Below, in pieces: positions 31,153 through 41,490 of a DNA stretch of 58,383 nt. Origin of the DNA: Bremia lactucae (Eukaryota; Oomycota; Peronosporomycetes; Peronosporales; Peronosporaceae); contig NC_090613.1 of the NCBI RefSeq assembly GCF_004359215.1, positions 7,592,324 to 7,650,706 of the forward strand. Direction: 5' to 3'. Below the pieces are notes generated by a model, which was not told the DNA's origin, ran no database searches, and saw only the letters and a program-made list of their open reading frames with translations. The position numbers and the translations under genes are program-made. Every line of letters begins with the position of its first letter. Within the stretch, counting starts at the first letter, position 1.

Positions 31153-34100
31153 ATGGGTCAGAGTCGACAGAACGGACAGATGTCGGTGCCTGACATGTCA
31201 ACGAAGCGCCAGCAGACCACAACCGCATTAAACGCGATGCGAATATTAGAAAGGCGTTATGGTGTTCAAGACAGCGAATACTTCCAACACGGTGAATTTC
31301 AATCGATGGACTACAAGCGATTTATCGCAAGCACTGCTCGTGTCGGTGAGCAAAATGATGAATTTTATCTATCATTGTCACAACCGGATGCGGACAATAA
31401 GGTGGCATTTGCGAAGAATGATGGTATATTTGTGTCAAAGTTAGGTCAAGATCATACTTTGAAAGTGACATTATCGAAAAAGAGAAAGAATCGTCGATGG
31501 TCTACCACTGCGCTTACTTTAATCTTTGGATGTATAGCTATCCCCGTCGCTGAAGGAATTGCAGTCTTTCAAGTCTTTCCGATGTCCTCGGCTGCGTCTT
31601 CAATTAATATTGCCTTTTTTAAAGTAAATGAGTTGCTAAGTGTGCTGCTTAAAGAGATACTGAAAGAATCAACACCTATTTCAAAGCAGGTAATTAAAGT
31701 GATACATACGACGTATATAGCGCTACTGCAGAATGAGCAATTAATAGCTGCTGCTCGTGCAATAAACATGACAGTTAGTGTAAAGCTACGATCAAGGCTC
31801 CACATAATCGCATGTATACAAGGCATCTCGCAACAATTGCTTTCAGCTATTTTGGCTCGTGTCGACGCTTTAAACGTGTTGATGAAACAAATACAGCCGC
31901 ATATTCAAAGTATTTATAAATCGATACTGAGTGGAGGAAGTAAGCTATTCGATCAAGTGCGCGTTTCGGAAATGGGAACTGGTGTGTTTTTTAAAGAGAC
32001 TTTGATGCAGACTGAGATGTGGACGCAGTCGATGATAGAGCTCTTATCCGAATGGGCTCCGCTAAAGTTTACTGGAAGTCATGCACCACCAAGCGACGAA
32101 ATTTTCACAGCTCTAGAGACAAATCGCGCAGCAATTATTAATTTAGGCAAAGAATTAATTGTTCACGCGTCTCAAGCTTTGCAGGATGTCAAACGCTTTG
32201 AGAAGCGACGAGTTGCGATCGCGGTTGAAACCAATGCAATTCTCGCGGAAACTCGAGATTTCGCACTCGGAAGCGTAACCAGATTTAAGAATGCTGCTCT
32301 TAAAGCAATTGAGTATCGCTTCAATCAGCTAGAAGATCAATATGGCGAAAGTATAGAGCGTGCGCTTCATCAATATCAGCAAATGATACGGCAAATTGAA
32401 GAGGAAGGCGTAGCGACGGTAGAGTATCAATTTGGAATGGTTAGCACCACCCATCTTCATCCATTAGTAGCGCCGAATCGTGCTTTAACACAGCACGAAA
32501 TGGGTCTGGATGTAAAGCCAGCGGAAAATGTCCCCTATACCGATGACAAAGATGGGCTACGGGACGAGCGCATTGCTGATCAATGCCGAGAGGCCAAAGA
32601 CGATAGCAATCCGAAATCAGTTTTTGAACTTGAAGATTTAGAAGTCCAAGTTGATAAACCTCAACAGCTGCCCTTTTTCGACGAGAACGTGATACAAGAA
32701 GACTATAAAAGCGTAAGAAAAGGCATCATGGCCACCGGTCCTTCAGAGGATTACTTGCCGACTGTTGCGCCACTGGCAAGTGAGCACATTATCGAAGTGC
32801 GAGCTCAGCTTTCTACGGATATGGCCCAGCTGCCCGACGAGCTTCCAGCGAGAATTCAGACAAGTGTGTTAGAGGTTGGCGAAATAGTTGGCCGCACTAG
32901 CAAGTACAAAGGCCAAGACCCTACGGAGTCTGCAGAGGTGAATATTGTGTCTTTTGAGCTGGAGCTCGCAAGCAAGGAATTGATGGCTGGCAAGGAAGAC
33001 AATGATCATGTGACGAAAGTTTTGGCCGATTCTGTCTCTATTGTGGCGGACTTAAAACGCACCCAAACAGGGGCAAACGTGTTGATGAAGATGGACAACA
33101 TTTCCGACATAATCAATATTAAAAGCGACGGGAAGAAGCTCGACCAGGAACCTTTTGTTGCGACACATGTTGACACTGCATCGGCTGGATTAGAATCGAA
33201 TAACGATATGGAAAGTAGGCAAATCGAGGCTGATGAAGCAATTACAAAACACGTTTCGATCGATGAAATGACCTTTTTCGCTTATCATCCTGGAATCCAG
33301 GCGCCAGCAGAAAATTCAAATGTGAAGGCAAAAATCGAGCAGACTGTTACTGACGCCTCTCTGGAAGTTGAAATTAATGTTTTGTCGAGAAATGGTCATG
33401 AAATTGGATCATCTCGTAAGCGCAGTAATTATGCTGGAGCAGTAAAAGAAGACATATCGTTTCGAGACGCAAGTATGATCGATAATGTTCAGCCAGGAGA
33501 CGCATTGATTTTTAGCGATTTAAATACTTTAGCAACGGAGAAAAGGATAAAAGTCAACGAAATTCTTGAGCTTGAAAATATTGAAAAAGCCTTGCTTCAT
33601 GAGGACACCGATCGCACCTGGGTCGAAAGAGAACTGCGCAAAATAGCGGAGGTCGAAATGATTTGGATGAAAAGTAGTGAGACATCTGACGACATTCAAA
33701 CGGCTCAGCAGAATGCATTGGTGGAACAATGTAGCACCACATCTAACTCTGCAGCTGCGGCTGATGCAATCAAGAGTGAGAATATTCTTATACATGCGTT
33801 TCCTCGATCAGATTTGACGCAGATTAGTTTGCTCTCCCTCGTGTTCCTGGGATTGGTAGCTGTGGTGATGTATTATTTGTTTCGTCACCGCAAACTTCGA
33901 CGGGTTGCTCGACAACAGAATCGACCAAAGCGGTGGCAGCGACGAGTTGACATTAATGAGTCTGAGGAGGTGGTTCTTTTATCTAGTGACAGCTCAGATG
34001 AAGAAAATAACTCGAACGCAGATACTTCGATGGAAACTGAAGCAGAAAATTCGAAGTCTACACAAAGCGTCGAATTGAATAGAAAGATGGCCATTGAAAT

Positions 34101-34347
34101 GCTACAACATAACGAGGATGAAATGGATGGGGCTTACGAGTACGAAGAGTCTCCCAAGATGGTGGCTGTATCTGATAATGTTTCTATTGGCAACAATGTA
34201 CCGTCGAAGACGTATATGGCGGACAATACTGCCACGCCAAGTTCGGACGCATTAAGTGATACAACAATTGGATCACTTGTGTTTACTCCGGCTTCGTCCG
34301 ACGTTGCTCAGCGCACACGTCTACGCCGCCGCCCAATTCTCATGTAG
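31153..34347 (+). CDS. Long two-membrane-segment protein, unknown function
   Basis: From the ATG at 31153 (MGQSRQNGQMSVPDM) the frame gives 1064 residues without introns. A first hydrophobic segment lies at about residues 116-142 (TTALTLIFGCIAIPVAEGIAVF). A second lies at about 892-911 (LSLVFLGLVAVVMYYLF), followed by a basic stretch and an acidic Ser cluster (LLSSDSSDEENN). The long region between is charged and helical, with probable coiled coils (NQLEDQYGESIERALHQY). The end, TRLRRRPILM, is basic. The layout suggests an endomembrane or nuclear-envelope protein with a large lumenal or outer loop. I recognise no domain. Earlier in-frame sequence lacks an ATG. Confidence 0.75.
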   Translation: MGQSRQNGQMSVPDMSTKRQQTTTALNAMRILERRYGVQDSEYFQHGEFQSMDYKRFIASTARVGEQNDEFYLSLSQPDADNKVAFAKNDGIFVSKLGQDHTLKVTLSKKRKNRRWSTTALTLIFGCIAIPVAEGIAVFQVFPMSSAASSINIAFFKVNELLSVLLKEILKESTPISKQVIKVIHTTYIALLQNEQLIAAARAINMTVSVKLRSRLHIIACIQGISQQLLSAILARVDALNVLMKQIQPHIQSIYKSILSGGSKLFDQVRVSEMGTGVFFKETLMQTEMWTQSMIELLSEWAPLKFTGSHAPPSDEIFTALETNRAAIINLGKELIVHASQALQDVKRFEKRRVAIAVETNAILAETRDFALGSVTRFKNAALKAIEYRFNQLEDQYGESIERALHQYQQMIRQIEEEGVATVEYQFGMVSTTHLHPLVAPNRALTQHEMGLDVKPAENVPYTDDKDGLRDERIADQCREAKDDSNPKSVFELEDLEVQVDKPQQLPFFDENVIQEDYKSVRKGIMATGPSEDYLPTVAPLASEHIIEVRAQLSTDMAQLPDELPARIQTSVLEVGEIVGRTSKYKGQDPTESAEVNIVSFELELASKELMAGKEDNDHVTKVLADSVSIVADLKRTQTGANVLMKMDNISDIINIKSDGKKLDQEPFVATHVDTASAGLESNNDMESRQIEADEAITKHVSIDEMTFFAYHPGIQAPAENSNVKAKIEQTVTDASLEVEINVLSRNGHEIGSSRKRSNYAGAVKEDISFRDASMIDNVQPGDALIFSDLNTLATEKRIKVNEILELENIEKALLHEDTDRTWVERELRKIAEVEMIWMKSSETSDDIQTAQQNALVEQCSTTSNSAAAADAIKSENILIHAFPRSDLTQISLLSLVFLGLVAVVMYYLFRHRKLRRVARQQNRPKRWQRRVDINESEEVVLLSSDSSDEENNSNADTSMETEAENSKSTQSVELNRKMAIEMLQHNEDEMDGAYEYEESPKMVAVSDNVSIGNNVPSKTYMADNTATPSSDALSDTTIGSLVFTPASSDVAQRTRLRRRPILM

Positions 34348-34526
34348 GTAGATAACCTCGCGGAAAGATAAGCAATAGTATATGGATGACGAAGGCAGTA
34401 ACTATGCATGCCTGTCAACAAACCCATAGCGCTTCTTTCACACAACTCACGTCAAGCAATACTTTTTTCTTTAATACATTATGATTTTGAACCAAACAAG
34501 CCTGGTGGATGCAGGCTAGGTGTTGA

Positions 34527-35519
34527 TCAATCGCGATAGCCACTACATTGTAGCCGCTGCAGTGGGCCAGAGTCCACTTGCCGCTTGACTACCAGTTTGT
34601 AGCCGGGACGAATCTCACCGCGATATCCTTTCGGAAAGTATACGCGGTTGTATTCGCGTATCTCGTCGTAAGTCATGCCATAGCGCTTAGCCAGGTCCTC
34701 TGGGGTGTCACCAGGCTCCACTACGTGAATTTGCTTAGTCAATGTAACCTCAGCGACGTTGCAACGACTGGACACTTGGTGTGCTGCCAAGGGATCTGGC
34801 ACAATGATACGCTCGCCTGGCACGAGCTCTGCTCGTTTTCCTACGGGGTATCGACCACGATTGATCTGTAGAAAGTGCGAGTACGGAATATTGTACGTCT
34901 TGCAGATAGACTCAAAACTGTCTGCGAAGGAAACTAAATGCGTCTTGTACCGAGCAAAAGCTGCTGAAGTGCCCGCGTACGTGGCCTCCTCGTCGCTCAC
35001 GGTGTTGAGCCCTGAGGCCTTAGCGTCCGCACCGCAGGATGACGCAGGGTCATCTTTCTGCATCGCGCCCGTGTTTATGAGCCGCACATGTAGTAGCTGT
35101 CCAGGACACAGCAAGCTGCGTTCGCCCGTGGGAAAGTAGCGGCGATTATCCTGACGTAATATCTCCTCAGACGTATTGTAGAGCGCTGCGATGCCATTCA
35201 TTGTCTCACCCGCGCGCACAAGGTGCATCTGACCCCATCCGTTATCAATGTACTCGGGAGGAGGTGGCAAGGATACAGCGTGCGCTTCCTCGACAACGAG
35301 TAGCTGGCCCGGATAGAGCTTTACTTGTTGTACTTTGCGGCCTAACAATGGATTAAGCGACAGCAGCGCCGACTCCGTTGTCTGCGTCTCTTGCGCAATA
35401 CTTGTAAGGGTGTCACCCTCACGCACGTGGTAGCGGAAAGGCGACGGCGTGGGAGGCGGCGGCGCCAAATTGTTGCGTGAGCTGCTTGAGCTCGTTTTCA
35501 AGGTCAAAGCGCCATACAT
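34527..35519 (-). CDS. Four-LysM domain protein
   Basis: From the ATG at 35519 (MYGALTLK) this is 330 residues. Four LysM modules follow a Ser/Pro-rich start: YHVREGDTLTSIAQETQ, HLVRAGETMNGIAALYN, HLVSFADSFESICKTYN and HVVEPGDTPEDLAKRYG, each ending in a PG..L.V-type strand. LysM modules bind GlcNAc-containing polymers. No signal peptide is visible at the start used, unlike secreted LysM effectors. Either the protein is intracellular, or an upstream exon carries a leader; the frame has no ATG farther up. Spacing is 179 bp to the convergent neighbour and 139 bp to the copper transporter gene upstream on the same strand. Confidence 0.85.
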   Translation of the reverse strand: MYGALTLKTSSSSSRNNLAPPPPTPSPFRYHVREGDTLTSIAQETQTTESALLSLNPLLGRKVQQVKLYPGQLLVVEEAHAVSLPPPPEYIDNGWGQMHLVRAGETMNGIAALYNTSEEILRQDNRRYFPTGERSLLCPGQLLHVRLINTGAMQKDDPASSCGADAKASGLNTVSDEEATYAGTSAAFARYKTHLVSFADSFESICKTYNIPYSHFLQINRGRYPVGKRAELVPGERIIVPDPLAAHQVSSRCNVAEVTLTKQIHVVEPGDTPEDLAKRYGMTYDEIREYNRVYFPKGYRGEIRPGYKLVVKRQVDSGPLQRLQCSGYRD

Positions 35520-35658
35520 GGGCGGACAATTTGGAAGAGACAAGAATCATCCATACCGACCCAATGTCACGAATTGATTGCACAAGATACGTTTTAAACT
35601 TAAAATGACATAAAGAAAAAGTGCGCAATCTTTGCAATCTTGAAAAGGTTTCGAGTAA

Positions 35659-36717
35659 TTATGTAGAGCAGCAAGGGTCTACACTGCCGCGCAGCTCGTC
35701 AGCGTCAGTATTCTTAAAAATGATAAATCCGAGGCCGACGCCAACAATGACCGCCACAAACATGAGCGTCTCGTAAGTCATGATGATCAGCATGATCCAG
35801 TAACCCAAACATAGGTGCAACATGTACATAACGGCGAGCAGCAACTTGCACCAGACCGGCAGTCGGCGCATAATGCTTAATTGGGCGTCCGGCACGCGAC
35901 CAGTTTTCTGCGTAAATGAATTCTGGTTGATATTATGGCTATGCCTTCCGCTAGCAACCAGTGGTGTCGAAACCGACACGTAGTCTGTCTGGCTAGAGAC
36001 AATGCCATAGTCTCTGTGCAGCCGCGCCTGCAGATAATCGCGCAGCTCCCCGAAGCCTTCAAGCGAAATGGCCAGTAACACGACGCCCAAAAAGGCAAAG
36101 GCATATTTGACGGCGGATGATGTCACCCAGGGCTGAAATAATATCATCAGACACGAGGCGTCACCGCCAATGGCAAGCTGAAAGCCGTTGAACATGACGG
36201 AGCCCGTACCGGTGCAGAAATCATTCGACGAGGCCTGTGCCGCCACGAAACTAAGAGGATTATCAAACACGATCTGCGCATGCTCTTCCGAACATGTATA
36301 AATCTTCTGTGCACCTTTCGAGATCCATGGAACTGCGTGCGTAAGCTGGTCGTATCCCTTGCCGCACACGGGGCATCTGAGGGATTTTGCGTCTTTGTAG
36401 ATCTCGTCTGTAGAAATGTCAGCCTTCTTTGGTGCACCTAAATTTGCCGCCTATACAGAATAAATACGAACGTATTAAACCGCTGCGTACACAAGGGGAG
36501 AAAGCTGAAAACGCACCGGGTTATTCTGCAGCGAGTCAATGTGGCCAGCCATCTCGCACGCATAGACATACTGATCGCCGAGGATTGTGGCATTAATGTC
36601 AGCCTTTACGTCCATGTTGCACAACGGGCACGTTGTCTTCAACAGATTTTGATCCGCAGCTGCATGCAGAACAATGACCATTATCAGCGACACCAATAGC
36701 TGGAGGGCTCTTCCCAT
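35659..36717 (-). CDS. Ctr-family copper transporter with Cys-rich N-terminus
   Basis: Two exons, 36717-36517 and 36450-35659, are joined by a 66-nt GT-AG intron in phase 0, giving 330 aa. The N-terminus (MGRALQLLVSLIMVIVLHA) is a signal peptide. Two Cys motifs follow, TCPLCNMDV and RCPVCGKGYD, resembling NosL/YHS-type metal sites. Then come three Ctr-type membrane segments: ILFQPWVTSSAVKYAFAF, LLLAVMYMLHLCLGYWIMLIIMTYET with the MxxxM copper motif, and VGVGLGFIIFK with the GxxxG packing motif. It ends DPCCST, a Cys pair like the C-terminal copper-transfer motif of Ctr proteins. It is divergent from, and paralogous to, the next gene. The likely role is Cu(I) uptake at the plasma membrane or vacuole. 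Confidence 0.85.
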
Positions 36718-37084
36718 GACGAGAGTCACAGTTAAAATGAGCGTTCATTATAGGGTGTATTTCATAAATAGGTGCAAAGTGTGAGAGGATCAAGTATTTT
36801 AAAATCTAGAGACGCCTACAGCCAATATTATTAAGGAAATCGAGTTGCAACTTTGCATCAACCATCTCCATATGGCCGAGCTCGGTATAGATAAAATCCG
36901 CTAAAATGCTGCGTCTAGTCGCAAGAAAATATTGTTGAACAAACACTTTTCATAAGTCACTAAACAAAAACTATTGAATGCGTAAAAGTCCTCCTGTTCG
37001 TATGTAGAAGAACCCAGCCTTTTTTCTGCAATACCCGAATTCCCAAGCCGGACCGGACCCACTCTTCATTCGCTTGTCTTCGGG
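36718..37084. promoter_or_regulatory. Shared divergent promoter region of two copper transporter genes
   Basis: This 367-bp spacer separates two oppositely oriented Ctr paralogues, so they may be co-regulated. An INR-like CTTCATTCGC lies near 37064-37073, about 15 bp before the right-hand ATG. No copper-response element could be named. Confidence 0.35.
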
Positions 37085-38449
37085 ATGTGTCGTTTATTCA
37101 CCGCTGCCAGCGCATTTCTCGGTGCATCAGCGTCTGCACACATTCTTCACCATGAGGTGCACCAACCACACGGTCTGCGCGAACTGCAAGTGAATCTTGA
37201 CTTGGCTTCCACGAGCGCAAGCACCACAGACTACACATGCCCCGTGTGTGGCATGTCGACGCTGGACAGTGGCTACGACAACACTAATTACGTGAGCATG
37301 ATAAATGGTCAGAGGATTTACTCTTGTGGCATGTCCCCGCGCTCCTTTGACTCGTACAATTTCGAGGTAACTGACACCGCCTACTTGGCTGCGAACATGG
37401 CCGAGTTTATCGTCAACCAGACGGATGCCGACGCCTATGCGCAGTGTACGAATAACTGCGCCGAGTGCTTTGATGGTATTAATGACCCCGTTACCGGAGG
37501 TGCAGTGTCTACGGAAAACTATGTATACGTATGTTTGAAGAACGGCCAGAAGATCTACTTTGCATCGCAAAGTAACAAGAACTCGTACCTTTCGAGCGTT
37601 AACACCGAGCCGCGCCACTTGGTGGATAGCGTCATTTGCAATGGTGCTATGTGCTCTGATGCTACCAATATAACAACCTTGAGCCCCGCCGCACAGAGTT
37701 TCGTGGCAGACTATTCCACTGCGATTGCGGCTATCGGCACAATTTCCGATACGGGGACGTCCTCAATAAGCTCCGATTTTTGCTCGGGCCAGGGATCTGT
37801 CATGTTCAATGGTTTCCAGACATCAATTCATGGTTCATGTGTAATGCTGCTTTTTCAGCCATGGGTGCTTAATAGTGGTGTCAAGTATGCGTTCGGATTC
37901 ATTGGATGCTTCCTCATTGCCCTGTTAAATGAGTCGCTGGTAAAAGGACGGGAGATTGTGCGCAGGCACTTGCTGGCGTCACGCAAACTCCGCCTTAACG
38001 ACAACTTTCACAAGATGCAGTGCAAGGCGCTGCTAGCAGTTCTGTACATGATTCAGATGACCATCGCGTACTTTGCCATGCTCGTCGTTATGATTTACGA
38101 GACGGGACTTTTTGTGGCTTTAATTGCTGGGTTTGGTGTCGGTTTTCTTCTTTATAAGAATTTGGATCAGGACATAACTAAGGATCGTGGGGCCTGGCGC
38201 TTTACGAACCCATCGACCGTGAAGATACAGGTGAAGGGCATGTCGTGTATGAAAAACTGCGGCATAACTGTCGAGAATGCCCTGAAAAACATTTCTGGCG
38301 TGACTGATGCTATTGTAGAGTTCGACGAGCGGGCCGCCTACGTCGCGGGTTCGGCGCAATATAGTGATTTGGTGGCGGCCATCGAGGCCGTTGGTTTTAC
38401 TGCTGAAGTAAGCGATTCAGTCGGACGTAACCCCTCTCCTCGCGCGTAA
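37085..38449 (+). CDS. Ctr-family copper transporter fused to HMA domain
   Basis: This is 454 residues, intronless. Residues 1-18 are a signal peptide. Cys-rich lumenal or extracellular motifs follow: YTCPVCGMSTLDSGYD, and CTNNCAECFDGI with repeated Y.YVC/Y.SCGM patterns. The Ctr domain begins with VMLLFQPWVLNSGVKYAFGF (about 255-285), then LAVLYMIQMTIAYFAMLVVMIYE with MxxxM and IAGFGVGFLLYK with GxxxG. Residues 378-440 form a heavy-metal-associated domain (VKIQVKGMSC, ENALKNISGV). Its metal loop reads C388-MKN-C392, so three residues separate the Cys pair instead of the usual two. The fusion would place a cytosolic copper acceptor next to the channel exit. It is paralogous to the divergent neighbour, which lacks the HMA part. 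Confidence 0.88.
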   Translation: MCRLFTAASAFLGASASAHILHHEVHQPHGLRELQVNLDLASTSASTTDYTCPVCGMSTLDSGYDNTNYVSMINGQRIYSCGMSPRSFDSYNFEVTDTAYLAANMAEFIVNQTDADAYAQCTNNCAECFDGINDPVTGGAVSTENYVYVCLKNGQKIYFASQSNKNSYLSSVNTEPRHLVDSVICNGAMCSDATNITTLSPAAQSFVADYSTAIAAIGTISDTGTSSISSDFCSGQGSVMFNGFQTSIHGSCVMLLFQPWVLNSGVKYAFGFIGCFLIALLNESLVKGREIVRRHLLASRKLRLNDNFHKMQCKALLAVLYMIQMTIAYFAMLVVMIYETGLFVALIAGFGVGFLLYKNLDQDITKDRGAWRFTNPSTVKIQVKGMSCMKNCGITVENALKNISGVTDAIVEFDERAAYVAGSAQYSDLVAAIEAVGFTAEVSDSVGRNPSPRA

Positions 38450-38925
38450 GAATTTATAAAAGCAAGCTGTACTTTAAATGCAGTGAACTTTCTCACTTTA
38501 TTGTCATTGGTTTATATCGTCTTCACGTTGATATTTTAGTGAATGCCGCAAGGACGTATAAGTCATGCATACGTTGTGTGATCAATAAGAAAAGGCAAGG
38601 TAACCACGTATTACAGTGCTCACTGCCATATGCTCAAACTAGATGCCAGGGCATTCTTTTCTTCTCCCGAAGGCCATCAAATCTAGGCAATCGAAAAACA
38701 AAAAATATGTACTTTAAAATATCAACAATCTTAGTTACTGGGTCTATAACCAAAATTGTCGATGCTGTGTATAATTGACCGTTTCTTATCGATAGGCTTC
38801 GACTGTGGGCGAGATGACAAAGCTGCAGAGCAGCTATAAAACACCATATGATGCAGCATTATATTGAAGCAGTTGTTTGCAAGTGCATATGCAGTAATTG
38901 TTGACACTAATTTCAAAAGTTATTA
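38450..38925. other. Convergent intergenic region
   Basis: The 476 bp between two gene ends is AT-rich and has no supported frame, RNA or repeat. It presumably holds both 3' untranslated regions. Confidence 0.45.
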
Positions 38926-39966
38926 TCACTGCTTCGTAAACGGCACAAGAAAAGTCTCTAGAAGCTGCCGCACTTTCTTGGCACCTAAACCAGGGCAAAG
39001 CGCAAGCTCTTCCATCGATGCATTCATAAGCCCCTTCACTGTTCCAAATGTTGACAGAAGTGTTATTACATCCGTCTTGTTTACAGATCGAATAGACGTA
39101 AGAACATCGTTAGCTTTTGGCAAAAATTCTGCCTCAACCTTCTCCTTGATAATTGTCGCCGACTTATTCTCGTAGGCCTTAATCGTCTCCAAGTATCGAG
39201 CAGCTTCCAGCCAGCTCCAAGCAAGTACTAGTGTAAATTCGCTGAAAAGTGCAACACGATTGATCTCCCGCAATGCCACCTCATTATCGTCTACATCCAC
39301 GAAGCACAGAACAATTTTACTTTTATAACGCGTCGGATCGTCTTTTCTCACGCTTTGCACGCGTTCTTCCAGATACGAATTATGCAGCAAGTGATAACGT
39401 ACGCTAAGGAAAAGAATACAGCAGAAATGCTCGCTTATGACGTAGTCCGGTATCAATCCATCCCGAAATTCGAGGCCCACATTGCGCACAGCCTTAAGCA
39501 TCGGATTTCCCCTCTGCCTTCTGTTTACGTAAACGGTAGCGGATGCATCTCGCACTGAATTCGTATTTTCCAGCAATGGTGGTGCCACATATGATGAAGT
39601 TTTTCTCAGCTGGGCAAAGGCTTCACTAAACTTTAGCGAGGTCTGTGCAGATCCGTCTTCACGCGGCAGGTAACGTGGTGCAGCATCATTATCAATACCA
39701 TCACTACCGGGGGGTTTCAATTGCGTTCGTGAGTCTAATAAGCTTGGGACGCTGATAATATTTAATGAGTCCGGATTGGATCGCAACGGCAGAGTTTCAC
39801 GGACGACAGCGCCTACTTTGTCGTCACCTACGTTACTTGCGGATGCTTCGCTGCTATCCATCTCAATATGCCGCGGTGGTGATTGGCTTAAAAGGAAAAC
39901 AAAGTTTTCTGGATTGACACTATTTTCCAAATGTAAGACAGTTGCTTCAATTAAAATTTTCGTCAT
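38926..39966 (-). CDS. ERCC1: ERCC1/RAD10 DNA repair endonuclease subunit
   Basis: This is the non-catalytic partner of the XPF structure-specific nuclease, used in nucleotide excision and crosslink repair. The central domain reads GNPMLKAVRNVGLEFRDGL, IPDYVISEHFCCILFLSVRYH, DVDDNEVALREINRVALFSEFTLVLAWS and EAARYLETIKAYENK. The C-terminal tandem helix-hairpin-helix reads SVNKTDVITLLSTFGTVKGL and ELALCPGLGAKKVRQL. The nuclease motif of XPF is absent, as expected. The longest ATG frame starts at 39966 (346 aa). The ATG at 39861 (MDSSEASAS, 311 aa) is closer to the usual family length and follows AT-rich sequence, so it may be the true start. Confidence 0.93.
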   Translation of the reverse strand: MTKILIEATVLHLENSVNPENFVFLLSQSPPRHIEMDSSEASASNVGDDKVGAVVRETLPLRSNPDSLNIISVPSLLDSRTQLKPPGSDGIDNDAAPRYLPREDGSAQTSLKFSEAFAQLRKTSSYVAPPLLENTNSVRDASATVYVNRRQRGNPMLKAVRNVGLEFRDGLIPDYVISEHFCCILFLSVRYHLLHNSYLEERVQSVRKDDPTRYKSKIVLCFVDVDDNEVALREINRVALFSEFTLVLAWSWLEAARYLETIKAYENKSATIIKEKVEAEFLPKANDVLTSIRSVNKTDVITLLSTFGTVKGLMNASMEELALCPGLGAKKVRQLLETFLVPFTKQ

Positions 39967-40002
39967 AATTCGTTGTCGCCACTTAACTATCAATTTAATC
40001 AC

Positions 40003-40286
40003 TCATATTAATCTGGTTGTCATACTTACTTTTAGTACATGCAAATCAGACTTAAATTATAAGATTTCTTAATTTATTGTGCTGCATGATTCCGCCACAT
40101 TTTTGGTAGCACATTTTACTCTCCACGATTTCTGTGAGTCGAACGGACCGAATTCTCTGCGTTCATTGTCACCATTTCAAAAATCCATTCGAGTGGAAGC
40201 TTTCGAGCCCTGACAAAAGTCGTCTGTGGGCGACACGGACCTACACGCCGAATTGTAGCTTTTCGGTCAGCATTTCTGATGCAATA
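40003..40286. other. Spacer left of copy 2, possible interrupted coding sequence
   Basis: An open plus-strand frame (CVHCHHFKNPFEW onwards) reaches the insertion point of family A copy 2. When the target site is joined (CAATA once), it stays open for only nine further codons past the junction. I do not recognise it. Confidence 0.25.
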
Positions 40287-40726
40287 TGTAACGGGGTGTT
40301 TCGTTACATAAAATTAACACTTAAAAGGGTATTAATTAATATATTATCTAAAAGGTAGACAATACTTGGATAATATTAATTTACATAGTAATATTTGGAA
40401 AGCTTATCCGTTGGTAGATTTAGACCATTATATCTACTTGCTACGCGGTCCAGTCAGCGCTGGACGCGCGCAAAAGAGAGACAAATAAGACTTTTATTAT
40501 TTTTTTTGTATTAGTATATAATTAAGTTAGTATCAAATAGATATAACAGAAGAACTTAATTATATTAATACAGTTTTTAAATTACCCTCTTTTATAGCAA
40601 GTTTTTAAAGAGAGTCTTCCTCTGCACGAACTAGTGTACGTGAAGTGACGTGAGGCACCACTCGCACTCAAGCAGTGCGAAGTGGACTTGTACTGAAGCA
40701 ATACAAGTCAGTAGTGCCCCGTTACA
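40287..40726 (+). repeat. 5' LTR, family A copy 2
   Basis: This 440-bp LTR runs from TGTAACGGGG to CCCCGTTACA. The 3' part holds a chain of hairpins, including degenerate forms of the cgcactg/cagtgcg and acttgtactg/cagtacaagt stems. It is the best reference LTR for the family in this window. Confidence 0.88.
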
Positions 40727-40728
40727 CC

Positions 40729-40746
40729 TGGTAGCACTTTGTAGTC
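40729..40746 (+). promoter_or_regulatory. Primer binding site, family A
   Basis: TGGTAGCACTTTGTAGTC begins two bases after the LTR. It would pair with a tRNA ending GTGCTACCA; the tRNA identity is not determined. Confidence 0.6.
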
Positions 40747-40781
40747 CGTCCAAGGACCACAGTTCCATCATCATACATGCC

Positions 40782-41440
40782 ATGTTAGATGATGATGGAA
40801 ATGCGCATCACGTTTCGCGTGATAGCTATTCCTTTCTTAGTGATATAGAAAGGAGTGCGGTAGAACGAATGAGTTCGACCGTAGGAAATGATGTTTTTTT
40901 TGGCCATGCTGTCCGGTTTGGACAGCGATGCCCTCCATTCAGCCATCGCCAACTTGATGCAACATGAACTTGACGAGGCGAAGGAGAAGGTAGCCTTGCT
41001 AAATCAGCAAGGCCCTCAACAGGCAGAACTGATGAGGTTGCATCAGGTACAGACCCCTGTACCTGGGATGACGCACACGCGTCGTCCCGAAACCTTAAAG
41101 ATTGAAATCTATAAGTATAGGGGAGTCGACGAAGACTCCCGCTTAAGATCTCAAACAGACGTTTAAACCGCCTAGGGCTGAGTTCAGAGCTCGATCAGAG
41201 CTTCTGAAACTCAAGCAAGGCAAGCGTGATGTTCACGCTTATGCCCAGCACATACGACTCTTAGCGAGTTGTATCACAAACAATTCAGTTCATGAACACA
41301 TCTCAATCACAGTTTTCGTGCATTTTACGGATGGTCCCGAAAAGACCCACATGTTCCGCTTAGAACTGGATACGCTTGAAGAAGCAATATCCGTTGCAGA
41401 ACAGGAGGACTTCAGCTTGAGACAGGCTCAAGCTAGTATA
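40782..41440 (+). pseudogene. gag capsid region, family A copy 2
   Basis: The pieces match copy 1 (SDIERSAVERMSSTVGND, ELDEAKEKVALLNQQ), then LKQGKRDVHAYAQHIRLL after an internal deletion. An 8-bp hairpin, aagcgtga/tcacgctt, lies at about 41221-41240. Confidence 0.6.
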
Positions 41441-41490
41441 TAATCGTATTATCTTTCAAGACGACACGAGCTTGGAGGTCCAGAACCTAT

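Noticed and set aside
37127..37618. 163-aa minus-strand ORF
   Set aside because: It is a shadow of the Ctr-HMA gene and shows no domain.
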